DNA of 57,300 nucleotides from NCBI RefSeq assembly GCF_015206815.1, contig NZ_JADEXZ010000032.1, positions 1-57,300 of the forward strand, read 5' to 3'. The notes under the pieces were generated by a model that had not been told where the DNA came from, searched no databases, and saw only the letters and a program-made list of their open reading frames with translations. Below are positions 1 through 8,721 of this stretch, one piece after another. A program made the position numbers and the translations under genes. This DNA comes from Fortiea sp. LEGE XX443. GTDB lineage: Bacteria > Cyanobacteriota > Cyanobacteriia > Cyanobacteriales > Nostocaceae. Positions within the stretch are counted from its first letter, which is position 1. Every line of letters starts with the position of its first letter.

Positions 1-1
1 C

Positions 2-27
2 CGTTCCCCCTGCCCCCTGCCTCTAAT
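2..27. repeat. Terminal inverted repeat, left copy
   Basis: These 26 bases are the exact reverse complement of 57259-57284, the last bases before the adapter at the right end. The sequence is of the C-rich heptameric kind that is dispersed in Nostoc-type genomes; related G-rich runs lie near 23785 and 30610. Its place at both extremes suggests the assembly stopped in a repeat. Confidence 0.85.
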
Positions 28-94
28 AAAAAATAATTCTTCCTACTCAATCATCCTTGGAGGATGTAAGCTTCTAAGGGTTTTAAAAACCTAA

Positions 95-250
95 GCCCCA
101 CAAACCCCTTACCCATACATCCTCTGCCCAAACCCTCAATTTGAACGTATCCTCACTTCTAGAGATTTAATTACTTTTGTTCCAGATCCGATACATATCA
201 TCGAAAGTTTCAGTGATCAAACTACAATTACTTTTAATGTGTATGGTTAA
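95..250 (+). pseudogene. Possible 3' remnant of an unidentified gene
   Basis: An open frame of 51 codons follows a TAA at 92-94 and ends with TAA at 248-250, 66 bases before the CHASE2 kinase gene. The peptide reads like a real protein C-terminus (for example PNPQFERIL, TFVPDPIHII, TTITFNVYG) but has no ATG and no open frame upstream. It could be the tail of a gene decayed upstream, or chance. I do not recognise the family. Confidence 0.3.
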
Positions 251-316
251 ACTAACATCAAAGTTTTCTACTTCAACGTAGTTGACCTACCATAAAGATC
301 CAACTTTCCTAAGACT

Positions 317-2446
317 ATGCTTGCAGGGGTGAAAAAGTTATTTATACAGCCAGCAATTGTAACTAGTGTGGTAGTTACAATAATTTTGGTTGGTGTTCAA
401 AGGCTCAGACTATTAGAGTACTTTGAACTTAAGGTTTTTGACCAGATGATGCAAAGGCGTGCAGACCTACCTCCCGACCCTCGCCTTTTAATTGTGGGAT
501 TCACAGAGCAGGATATCCAAGAACTCAAACAAATAACGCCCACTGATGAAGTACTAGACAGACTCTTAGGCAAACTAGAAAGCAATCAACCTTAGGTAAT
601 TGCCATAGACTTTTTTCGGGATGTACCTGTAGAACCTGGTCATGCCCAGCTGCTGAACCGGCTGCAAAAAAACGATAACATTGTTACGATTTGTAGTGCC
701 ACAGTTCCTCCTCCCCCAGGATTAGAGGAAGATAATGTGGGGTTTGCCGATCTTCCAGAAGACCCCGATGCAGTCATTCGTCGCGCCCTGCTATTTATCA
801 ATCCTGAGCCTAAATCGCCCTGTCAAAGTCAGTACTCTCTGGCAGTGTTAGCCACATTAAAATATCTGGCAAACACTGCCAAAATTAAACCGCAACTTAC
901 CCCAACAGGCGACTCATTACAACTGGGCAAAACCGTGTTAAAACGTCTACCACCAGACGCTGGCGGTTATGTTCAAGCAGATAATGGTGGTTTTCAAATA
1001 TTGCTCAACTATCGTTCTTTCCACAACGTTGCCCGCATCGTCAGTTTTACAGACGTACTCAACAATAAAGTCAATCCCGATTGGGTCAAGGGCAAAATTA
1101 TTTTAATTGGAGCCACAGCACCCAGTAAGCAAGATATTCGTAATACTCCTTATACCACTGGTAAACAAGATAACTCTGGTAAGATGCCAGGAATAGTTAT
1201 CCATGCTCATATAGTGAGTGAGATTGTAAGTGCAGTTATTGACCAAAGACCAATATTTTGGTATTTACCAGAGTGGGGTGAAGTGGTTTGGCTTTGGGGC
1301 TGGACTTTAATCGGTGGGTTAATAGGATGGAAAATTAAGCATCCACTGATTCTAGGGTTAGTAGGTGGAGGATCTGTAGTTCTTTTGGCAGGTGGTGGTT
1401 TTGTCATTTTTAACCAGGCTGGGTGGATACCTCTAGCACCACCTTTATTGGGATTAGTTGCAGCAGCTGGTAGCGTAGTCGTCTACACTGCATACCACGA
1501 AAAACAACAGCGAGACAAAATTGCCCATCAGATTCAAGAACAAGACAAAACCATTTCTCTATTGAAATCGCTGTTAAGAGAAGGTGGAAATGCTGGCAGC
1601 GAATCCACTCCACCGGTTGATAGTATGCCCCAAAGCGGAAAACTGCTAAACAACCGCTACAAAGTGACACAAGTATTAGGTTCAGGGGGTTTTGGTTATA
1701 CTTACTTAGCTGACGATACCAAGCGGCCTAGTTCCCCGAAATGTGTTGTCAAGCACTTACAACCAGCGCAAAAAGATCCCAGATTTCTGGAAGTTGCTAG
1801 ACGCTTATTTAATACGGAAGCAGAAATTTTAGAAATTTTAGGTCATCACAAGCGAATTCCCCAACTGCTGGCTTATTTTGAAGAGAATCAGCAATTTTAT
1901 TTGGTGCAGGAGTTTATTAAAGGGCATTGCTTGCAAGATGAACTGATTCCTGGTAAGCCTCTTGAGGAAGCTGAAGTCATCAAAATCCTTAAGGATGTTT
2001 TGAAAGTGCTGGCATTTGTCCACGATCATAACGTCATCCATCGAGATATCAAACCCAGCAATTTGATGCGGCGGGAAACAGACACTAGGATAGTGCTGAT
2101 TGACTTTGGCGCAGTCAAACAAATTCAACCTCTCCCAGAAGAGGAAAACGCAGAAAACTTCACAGTAGCGGTGGGTACTTTTGGTTATGCCTCACCAGAA
2201 CAACTCATGGGACAGCCAAGGCTAAACAGTGATATTTATGCCCTAGGGATGATTGGGATTCAAGCTTTAACTGGAAAAAATGCTAAAGAAATTGAGCGAG
2301 ACCCTCAGACAACTGTGCCAATTTGGCGAAATAAGGCGCAAGCTTCAGACGCACTGGCTGCGATATTAGAACGGATGACTTCCTACGATTATCTCAGAAG
2401 ATATCAAACGGCTAAAGAAGTTCTAGATGAGCTAGAAAAGCTCTAG
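317..2446 (+). pseudogene. CHASE2-domain Ser/Thr protein kinase interrupted by an in-frame TAG
   Basis: Two open segments, 317-595 and 737-2446, share one frame, and the stretch between them stays open except for the TAG at 593-595. Read through, it gives about 709 residues: an N-terminal membrane segment, a CHASE2 extracellular sensor region (the TAG lies just before VIAIDFFRD, a core strand), three membrane helices near codons 176-258 of the second segment, a short coiled region, then a kinase domain with GSGGFG (about 315), HRDIKPSN (about 434) and DFGA (about 455). A GTG at 737 with AGAGGAAG upstream could start a shorter protein lacking most of CHASE2. The membrane-tethered kinase would phosphorylate cytosolic targets in response to an outside cue. 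Either a pseudogene, a sequencing error, or a gene now split in two. Confidence 0.85.
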
Positions 2447-2540
2447 TACCGCTGCGCGGAAGTCAAACCGTTGAGGATGTAGGTGTGAGAAATTCTTATA
2501 CCCCTACACCCTCCCAAAACCAATAGTCGTCCTGAGGAAG

Positions 2541-5500
2541 TTAGGCGCTGAAATACTTCGCTACTGGATGGTAAGCAATAATCGCCGTTGTTGACTGTTC
2601 TGGATAAAGTTGTTCACTTTCATCCATATACAGGTTTATTCTGTCAGTCTCTAACAAACCTAACTGCTTATATTGATCCTGAATGTTTGGACAAGCTGGA
2701 TAGCCGAAACTATAACGTGAGCCAGAATAGCGTTGTGCCAAAATATCCCGAAGATTATCCGGTTCCCCACTCGTAAAACCTAACTCCCGACGAATTCTGG
2801 CGTGTGTCCACTCAGCCAGCGCCTCTGCTATTTGCACCGCCAAGCCGTGGAAGTATAAATAATCTGTGTATTGATTATCTGCAAAAAGTTTTTGAGCAAA
2901 TTCCGTTGCAATTTCCCCGACAGTTACAGCCTGCATCGGGAAGACATCAATTACCCCTGACTCTTTCGGCGCAAAGAAATCTGCAATACACAGCCGCCGT
3001 AAAGACTTCTGTCTAGGAAACTCAAAACTTGCACTTACCTCCGCGCCCTCTGCGCCTCTGCGGTTCGTTTCATAAACATACAGCGTATTCCCCTCAGATT
3101 GACAAGGGAAATAACCATAAATCACCTGTGGATGTAATAAGTTCTCCTCAATAATTCGCTGCTTCCAATTTTCTAAAATTGGGTAAACTTTTTCATTCAA
3201 AAAATCCTGATATTCTTCCTTAGATTGTTCTTTTGGTTTACGGAATTGCCATTGTCCTGCAATCAAGGCTTGCAAATCCAAATACCAGAACAATTCTTCT
3301 AGAGGAATATCACTAGATTGTAATAACCGCGTTCCCCAAAAAGGTGGTGTGGGGCGTTCAATATCTATGGCTACGGCTTCGGAACGGCGTGTGTCAATCT
3401 CAGTGCTGTTAGCGGTAGCGGGGCGAGTGCTGAGTGAAGAATCTTCAGTGATGACTTGTGATTTTTGACTGATAATATCTGCTTTCTCAGTTCCAACTTC
3501 ATCTAAAAATCCTTGCAAGTCATCCCAATTATTTGCAGCTTTGGCTGGCATTAATTTATCCATGAAATGCAAGTCTGAGAAAGCATCTTTGCCATAAATG
3601 ACTTTTCCTCTGTAGGCTTTTTGGCAATCATCATGGACAAACTTGGGAGTTAGTGCTGCACCGCCTAAAATTACCGGGACGTTAATTCCTTTTTCGTTGA
3701 ATATTTCCAAATTTTCCTTCATGAAGGCGGTGGATTTTACCAGCAAACCACTCATGGCAATACAATCAGCTTTGTGTTGATTGTAAGCCTCGATAATGTT
3801 TTCTACTGGCTGCTTAATTCCCAGGTTAATCACCTTGTAGCCGTTGTTAGATAAGATGATATCCACTAAATTTTTACCAATGTCGTGGACATCGCCTTTG
3901 ACTGTGGCAATAATTAACGTTCCTTTGGCGTTATTACCCGCCTCAGATTTTTCCATGAAGGGTTCTAAGTAAGCTACCGCCGCTTTCATGGTTTCCGCAG
4001 ATTGCAATACAAAGGGTAGCTGCATCTGTCCTGAACCAAACAATTCACCAACTACTTTCATCCCATCCAACAGGAAAGTGTTAATAATTTCCAGTGGTTT
4101 GTACGCTTCTAAGGCTTTTGTGAGGTGTTTTTCTAAACCGATGCGTTCACCGTCAATGATATGGCGTTTGAGAATTTCCTCAATGGGGAGATTTTCGTCA
4201 ACGCCTTTGTCACGTTTTGCGCTCACCCCGGCAAATAATGTGGTAAGCTCTGCTAGAGGATCGTAAACGCAGACATTGCCTGCAAATTTTCGCTCATCAT
4301 AAATTAACTGGCGACAAACTTCTTGATGCTGAGGTTCTATCTTAGATAGAGGTAAAATTTTGTTGGCGCTAACGATCGCCGCATCCATTCCTGCTACCAT
4401 TGCCTCATGTAAAAATGTTGAATTCAGCACAATTCGTGAAGCTGGACTCAACCCAAAGGATATATTCGACACGCCTAGAATAACGTGACATCCAGGTAAT
4501 TCTTGGCGAATGCGGCGAATGGCTGCAATGGTGGCTTTGCCATTTTCTCTGTCTTCTTCAATCCCAGTAGAAATTGGTAGAGCTAAGGTATCAAAAAATA
4601 TTTCTGTGGGAGGAATCCCATATTCTACAGCTTGACGGTAAGCACGCCCCGCGATCGCAAATTTTCTCTCGGCTGTCCGTGCCATGCCTTCTTCATCAAT
4701 AGTACCAATAACTACGCCAGCACCATACTTTTTCGCTAACTCCAGCACTTTTAAAAAGCGCGGTTCGCCATCTTCATAGTTGGTGGAGTTCAGCAAACAC
4801 TTACCACCAGCCACTTTTAACCCCGCCTCCATTTTTTCCCATTCGGTGGAGTCGAGCATTAAAGGCAATGTGACATTATTAACAATGCGCGAAACTAATT
4901 CGTGCATATCCCGCACACCGTCACGTCCCACATAATCGACGTTAACATCAAGGATGTGTGCGCCTTCTTTAACTTGCGCCCTGGCCATTGACACCAATCC
5001 GTTCCAATCTTCGGCGTTGAGTAAATCGCGGCATTTTTTAGAACCACTGGCGTTGAGGCGTTCACCGACAATCAAAAAAGAATTATCTTGGGTGTAAGGC
5101 TGAGTGGTATATATCGATGCAGCCGCAGGTTCTAGGCTTGGCTGTCTAACTTTTGGCTTCAAGTCTTTAGCAATTTCCGCCATTTGTTGAATGTGTTCTG
5201 GACGTGTCCCACAGCAACCCCCAATCACTTGGACACCCAAATCTTCAACAAAGTGCATCAACGCCATCCGTAATTCCATTGGTGTTAGGCGGTAGTATGC
5301 TTGACCACCAACATTCTCTGGTAAACCCGCGTTGGGAATACAAGAAACCACAAACGGCGAATGTTCTGCCAAATATTTGATGTGTGGTTTCATTAAGTCT
5401 GGGCCTGTAGCACAGTTCAGACCGAGAATGTCAATTGAGTAAGGTTCCAAAATTGTCAGAACAGCACTGATTTCTGTTCCTACCAACATTGTCCCCATGC

Positions 5501-6095
5501 TTTCCATTGTCACAGATACCATCAACGGTAGGCGATCGCCATTCTTGGTAAAAACTTCTTCAATTCCATTCAGCGCGGCTTTAATTTGCAGCACATCTTG
5601 GCAAGTCTCAACCAATAATAAATCAACACCACCATCAATTAGCGCTTCGGCTTGTTCAGCAAAAGACGCTTTCATCGTGTCAAAGTCAATATGTCCCAGG
5701 GTAGGAAGTTTGGTTGTCGGGCCAATGGAACCAGCGACAAATCTAGGTTTTTCAGGCGTGGAAAATTCAGCAGCGACACGCTTCGCCAATTCTGCTGCTG
5801 TTTTGCTGAGGTAGTAGGCTTGATCTGCTAAATCATATTCTGCCAGCACAATGGAAGTACTACCAAAAGTATCTGTTTCAATGACATCAGCACCAGCAGC
5901 AAGAAAGTCACGGTGAACCTTGGCGACAGCTTCGGGTTTTGTGTGGACTAAATATTCATTACAACCTTCATATTGTGCGCCGCCGAAATCTTCAGCCGTG
6001 AGGTTTTGGGTTTGCAAGTTAGTTCCCATCGCCCCGTCGAAGACAATCACCGGGCTATCTGGACTACGCAAGCGTTCAAGGAAAGGATGAGTCAT
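2541..6095 (-). CDS. metH: Cobalamin-dependent methionine synthase MetH
   Basis: Transfers the methyl group of methyltetrahydrofolate to homocysteine through B12. At 1184 residues it has the full four-module layout: homocysteine-binding zinc barrel (NCATGP near 228 and GGCCGT near 294 give the three Cys ligands), pterin-binding barrel (from VGERLNASG near 343), cobalamin domain with the DVHDIGKN motif near 736 that supplies the cobalt-ligating His, and the AdoMet reactivation domain with [10 protein letters not shown] near 1132. Two low-complexity patches look repeat-derived: a linker at about 876-912 and a short NRRGAEGAE peptide at about 1010-1019 inside the activation domain; both keep the frame. 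Transcribed alone, convergent with the kinase at 317. B12 supply genes lie at 40-44 kb of the same window. Confidence 0.97.
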   Translation of the reverse strand: MTHPFLERLRSPDSPVIVFDGAMGTNLQTQNLTAEDFGGAQYEGCNEYLVHTKPEAVAKVHRDFLAAGADVIETDTFGSTSIVLAEYDLADQAYYLSKTAAELAKRVAAEFSTPEKPRFVAGSIGPTTKLPTLGHIDFDTMKASFAEQAEALIDGGVDLLLVETCQDVLQIKAALNGIEEVFTKNGDRLPLMVSVTMESMGTMLVGTEISAVLTILEPYSIDILGLNCATGPDLMKPHIKYLAEHSPFVVSCIPNAGLPENVGGQAYYRLTPMELRMALMHFVEDLGVQVIGGCCGTRPEHIQQMAEIAKDLKPKVRQPSLEPAAASIYTTQPYTQDNSFLIVGERLNASGSKKCRDLLNAEDWNGLVSMARAQVKEGAHILDVNVDYVGRDGVRDMHELVSRIVNNVTLPLMLDSTEWEKMEAGLKVAGGKCLLNSTNYEDGEPRFLKVLELAKKYGAGVVIGTIDEEGMARTAERKFAIAGRAYRQAVEYGIPPTEIFFDTLALPISTGIEEDRENGKATIAAIRRIRQELPGCHVILGVSNISFGLSPASRIVLNSTFLHEAMVAGMDAAIVSANKILPLSKIEPQHQEVCRQLIYDERKFAGNVCVYDPLAELTTLFAGVSAKRDKGVDENLPIEEILKRHIIDGERIGLEKHLTKALEAYKPLEIINTFLLDGMKVVGELFGSGQMQLPFVLQSAETMKAAVAYLEPFMEKSEAGNNAKGTLIIATVKGDVHDIGKNLVDIILSNNGYKVINLGIKQPVENIIEAYNQHKADCIAMSGLLVKSTAFMKENLEIFNEKGINVPVILGGAALTPKFVHDDCQKAYRGKVIYGKDAFSDLHFMDKLMPAKAANNWDDLQGFLDEVGTEKADIISQKSQVITEDSSLSTRPATANSTEIDTRRSEAVAIDIERPTPPFWGTRLLQSSDIPLEELFWYLDLQALIAGQWQFRKPKEQSKEEYQDFLNEKVYPILENWKQRIIEENLLHPQVIYGYFPCQSEGNTLYVYETNRRGAEGAEVSASFEFPRQKSLRRLCIADFFAPKESGVIDVFPMQAVTVGEIATEFAQKLFADNQYTDYLYFHGLAVQIAEALAEWTHARIRRELGFTSGEPDNLRDILAQRYSGSRYSFGYPACPNIQDQYKQLGLLETDRINLYMDESEQLYPEQSTTAIIAYHPVAKYFSA

Positions 6096-6456
6096 ATTTT
6101 CCTAGAGGAAATGAGGAAAGTAGCTGAGTCTTGTGATACTCGACTTAATCTATTATTTTCCACAATTGTGTGAGTTGCTTTAGAGTTTGATGAAAGCTGG
6201 TATGAAAAAATGAGCGATGGGCTACGGCGGGGCGTAGTCCATCGCTCACAATAATTAGGAAATAGCCAAGAATTACCGTCATGGTTCATTGAGTTCTGGA
6301 TTTCGGCAAAGTCTGTATTATCAGAAATTTTTCCACGGTTGCGATAAAAACGCCGTAAACGTTATTTTGGTTAGAGTTATTCAGATTAAAATAGCTATAG
6401 CCAGTGATAAAAAATACTTATATACTTTTTTACTTCTTGTCTAAGGATTACAAATA
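6096..6456. repeat. Spacer with a long inverted repeat
   Basis: Upstream of metH and of the ORF at 6457. At 6211-6226 and 6233-6248 a 16-base near-perfect inverted repeat (TGAGCGATGG... / ...CCATCGCTCA) forms a strong hairpin with a GC-rich loop. It looks like a dispersed palindromic repeat rather than a terminator, as no T-run follows. No gene seen in the rest. Confidence 0.6.
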
Positions 6457-6801
6457 ATGCACGTTCTCAAGAGATCCATCAAACCAGCAAGTTACATATC
6501 ATTCCTCTACATTTACCAGACTACTTGGGGGACGGCTGGTGATATCTGTTTAATCCGTGAATCTGTAGCGAATTCAGGCGCATCAAAGTTTATTGGTCAT
6601 AAAATCCAGCTTGCCATACCAAAAGGGTTAGAACGCGATCGCGTGGCTAACTTTCCGGTGATCAAAGTTGCAGGTAATGTTGGTGATGGACATCCCAAAG
6701 ATCACCCCTTGGAATGGGAAGCTTATGAAGGTGTAGATATAGAAATAGCGATCGCAGCCCTAAAACCTTGGGGCTTTAAGTTAATTGAGTCTACAGATTA
6801 A
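6457..6801 (+). CDS. Hypothetical protein, 114 aa
   Basis: I do not recognise this protein. The ATG follows TAAGGA by about 13 bases, and the frame stays open for 114 codons with two HIP1-type sites inside, as is usual for genes of this genome. No signal peptide, membrane segment or known motif is visible; the C-terminal half (VANFPVIKVAGNVGDG, then an acidic GVDIEIAIAALKPWGF stretch) looks like a compact soluble domain. It stands alone between divergent metH and the convergent kinase at 6915. Coding status is likely but not certain; the true start may be further inside. Confidence 0.5.
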   Translation: MHVLKRSIKPASYISFLYIYQTTWGTAGDICLIRESVANSGASKFIGHKIQLAIPKGLERDRVANFPVIKVAGNVGDGHPKDHPLEWEAYEGVDIEIAIAALKPWGFKLIESTD

Positions 6802-6914
6802 CTATAAACAACAACAGAGTTCCGCTGGCTTTTCTGATTTCCTGCTTCTACGCCGTGCTGTACTCTGTCAAAAAAATTTTGCTTGCTCTGCCTCTGTTTG
6901 TCAGTCACAAACCA

Positions 6915-8000
6915 TTAATTTTGGGTTGATAGACTGCTATGAACTTGTAAATGAATGTTGAGTTTAGCTTTCCATTCTCGAATAGCGATCGCTGTTTTAT
7001 TTGTCGGTGATGTGTATGTTTGTGGAGGTTCTGCTTTTGGTTGATCCTGGAAGCCCCTTAGCGGTTTAGTTGTTAAACAGTTGGCTAAATTAGGTAAATT
7101 ACTATCCATACCTAAAGCTTTGATGACATCATCAGCGCTCTTGAAGCGATCGTCTAGAGAAAATTTCACCATTTTTTCTAAAATCTTGGCAAATTTATCA
7201 CTAACCTTCACTTCTTTTTGCCAATATATCTCACCTGTGTAGATATCATGTTCAAAGTCTAAAGGCCCTTTACCAGTTAAAAGATAAAGACAAGTCACTC
7301 CCGCTGCATAGATATCACTGGCGTAAACTGGCCGCAATGCAAACTGTTCTGGAGGCGCAAACCCCATCGTCCCCACAAAATTAGTCGTTGCAGTTTTATT
7401 ACAAGAGTCTTCAGCAGTATCAACTAATTTGTCTTTCACTGCACCGAAATCTATCATGACTAACCGCCGATCATCTTCACAGCGCAACAAGTTTTGCGGT
7501 TTAATATCTCGATGAATAACGCGATTTTGATGGATGTATTGTAATATTGGCAGTATTTCTCGCAAAAACTGTTTGACTTCTGCTTCATTTTTAGTGCCGT
7601 TTCGCCTCACTTCTCGCGCTAAAGTGCAGCCTCGCACATATTCCTGGACTAAATAAAACTCACCATTCCCTTCAAAGTAGTCTAAAAGCATGGGAATTTG
7701 CGAATGACTACCAAGTTGAGCCAAAGTTTTTGCTTCTTTTTCAAACCGCTGACATGCTTTTTCCCAACTTTTACGACTAGTGGTTCTTGGACAAAGCTGT
7801 TTAATCACACACAGAGGATTGCCTGGTAATCGGGCGTTTCTGGCTAAAAACGTAATACCAAAACCACCTCTACCTAAAATTCGCAGTATGGCGTAGCGAT
7901 CGCGGAATAGCTGCTTGGAACCACACAATTGAGCCAGTTTATTTTGTTGTAAACTGTACTCGTCTTGAAAATTGGTAATCTTTCCAGAAAAGCGATTCAT
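6915..8000 (-). CDS. Soluble Ser/Thr protein kinase
   Basis: A eukaryotic-type (Hanks) kinase of 361 residues. The glycine loop GRGGFG is at 43-48, the ATP-binding Lys in VIKQL at 67, the catalytic loop HRDIKPQN at 163-170 and DFG at 184-186, followed by an APPEQF sequence in place of APE; all residues needed for catalysis are present. The kinase domain ends near 300; the last 60 residues are polar and have no recognised domain. No membrane helix is seen, unlike the CHASE2 kinase at 317. Substrate unknown. It stands alone, with nothing in its operon. The start ATG at 8000 is the first in the frame. Confidence 0.93.
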   Translation of the reverse strand: MNRFSGKITNFQDEYSLQQNKLAQLCGSKQLFRDRYAILRILGRGGFGITFLARNARLPGNPLCVIKQLCPRTTSRKSWEKACQRFEKEAKTLAQLGSHSQIPMLLDYFEGNGEFYLVQEYVRGCTLAREVRRNGTKNEAEVKQFLREILPILQYIHQNRVIHRDIKPQNLLRCEDDRRLVMIDFGAVKDKLVDTAEDSCNKTATTNFVGTMGFAPPEQFALRPVYASDIYAAGVTCLYLLTGKGPLDFEHDIYTGEIYWQKEVKVSDKFAKILEKMVKFSLDDRFKSADDVIKALGMDSNLPNLANCLTTKPLRGFQDQPKAEPPQTYTSPTNKTAIAIREWKAKLNIHLQVHSSLSTQN

Positions 8001-8200
8001 GGCTCAAAGACAGCTACTCTGTGTTGTCTTCAATTTAACTACAAAATTATTTTTTTGCCAGTAGCATTACTGCTACTTTGTCAAATTCTAGTCTATACCT
8101 AAATCTCATCCTGAAATTAAAATCAAGAATTTATAGTTTTTACTCAAATTTATCCGGACTACTTAGACTGTGGGCAAAATTTTTACTATGTAGTATAGCA

Positions 8201-8258
8201 GGTGACAGGGAACAGGCTTCCGCCGTGAGCGTCAGCCGAACGGTGACAGGTGACAGGG
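8201..8258. repeat. Heptameric tandem repeat split by a small inserted repeat
   Basis: Units GGTGACA and GGGAACA run from 8201 to 8216, resume in register at 8242 and continue to about 8258. The roughly 25 bases between (8217-8241) are unrelated and GC-rich. This is the arrangement expected when a small dispersed repeat inserts into a heptameric tandem repeat, a pattern known from Nostoc genomes. It lies in the gene-poor 8001-8384 spacer. Confidence 0.65.
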
Positions 8259-8384
8259 TTAAAAGTCTTTTAGTGCATGAGTTTTATCATTGGCCGATGT
8301 CCTAACTGTCTTGGCTACTGCTATAGCTTTTTGCCCCAGCGATCGCGTTACAAATTAGACAGCGATTGATGGTTAATTTTTACG

Positions 8385-8666
8385 ATGGCGAAGTTAGAAG
8401 GTTTAGAGACGGTTCTCGATTTTCTCAAAGGTTTATAGCCTAAAATCGCTGCCCAAATAGCGAAAAATGTAATGCCGCTGAACGTTAACCCCTTACCAGC
8501 AGATTATAAGAAATTAACTGGTTATCCAGGATACTATCGTGTAGATTCTGGAGAGTATCGTATTGTTTACCGCTTGGACATAGATGCAGATTTAGTCGAG
8601 GTGATTTTAGTTGGTAAACGTAACGATGATGAAGTGTATAAACAACTCAAACGCTTCCTAGGCTAA
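8385..8666 (+). pseudogene. RelE/ParE-like toxin remnant with an in-frame TAG
   Basis: The 64-codon open frame from ATG 8472 (PLPADYKKL, GYYRVDSGEYRIVYRLD, VEVILVGKRNDDEVYK) matches the C-terminal two thirds of RelE-type mRNA interferases, ending in the usual R-N/H-D-x-V-Y motif. The same frame continues upstream through PKIAAQIAKNV, then meets TAG at 8436-8438, then VLDFLKGL back to ATG 8385. The sequence on each side of the TAG fits the family (FLKGL-x-PKIAAQI), so one codon has turned to stop; the far N-terminus also looks eroded. No antitoxin gene is seen beside it. Probably a dead toxin left after loss of its partner. An internal start at 8472 would lack the first helices. Confidence 0.65.
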
Positions 8667-8670
8667 GTAC

Positions 8671-8716
8671 GAAGGCTGAAACAATTCTTTTCATACTTCA
8701 GCCTTCATACTTCATA
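8671..8716. repeat. Inverted repeat and TTCATAC heptamers between convergent genes
   Basis: GAAGGCTGAA (8671-8680) and TTCAGCCTTC (8697-8706) form a 10-bp stem, overlapping ACTTCAT-type heptamers. It lies between the toxin remnant and the end of the GH57 gene and may serve as a two-way transcription stop, though no clear U-run follows. Confidence 0.5.
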
Positions 8717-8721
8717 CTTCC

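Noticed and set aside
2588-5814. Several plus-strand frames opposite metH (up to 105 codons)
   Set aside because: Shadows of the MetH reading frame; no independent protein features.
8078-8305. 75-codon open frame in the spacer after the Ser/Thr kinase
   Set aside because: It runs through the tandem heptamer repeat and its insert, so it is repeat-derived rather than a gene.
593-8438. Idea that TAG is read as an amino acid in this organism
   Set aside because: At least the kinase at 317-2446 ends in TAG and many reading frames fit normal termination; two nonsense mutations are simpler.
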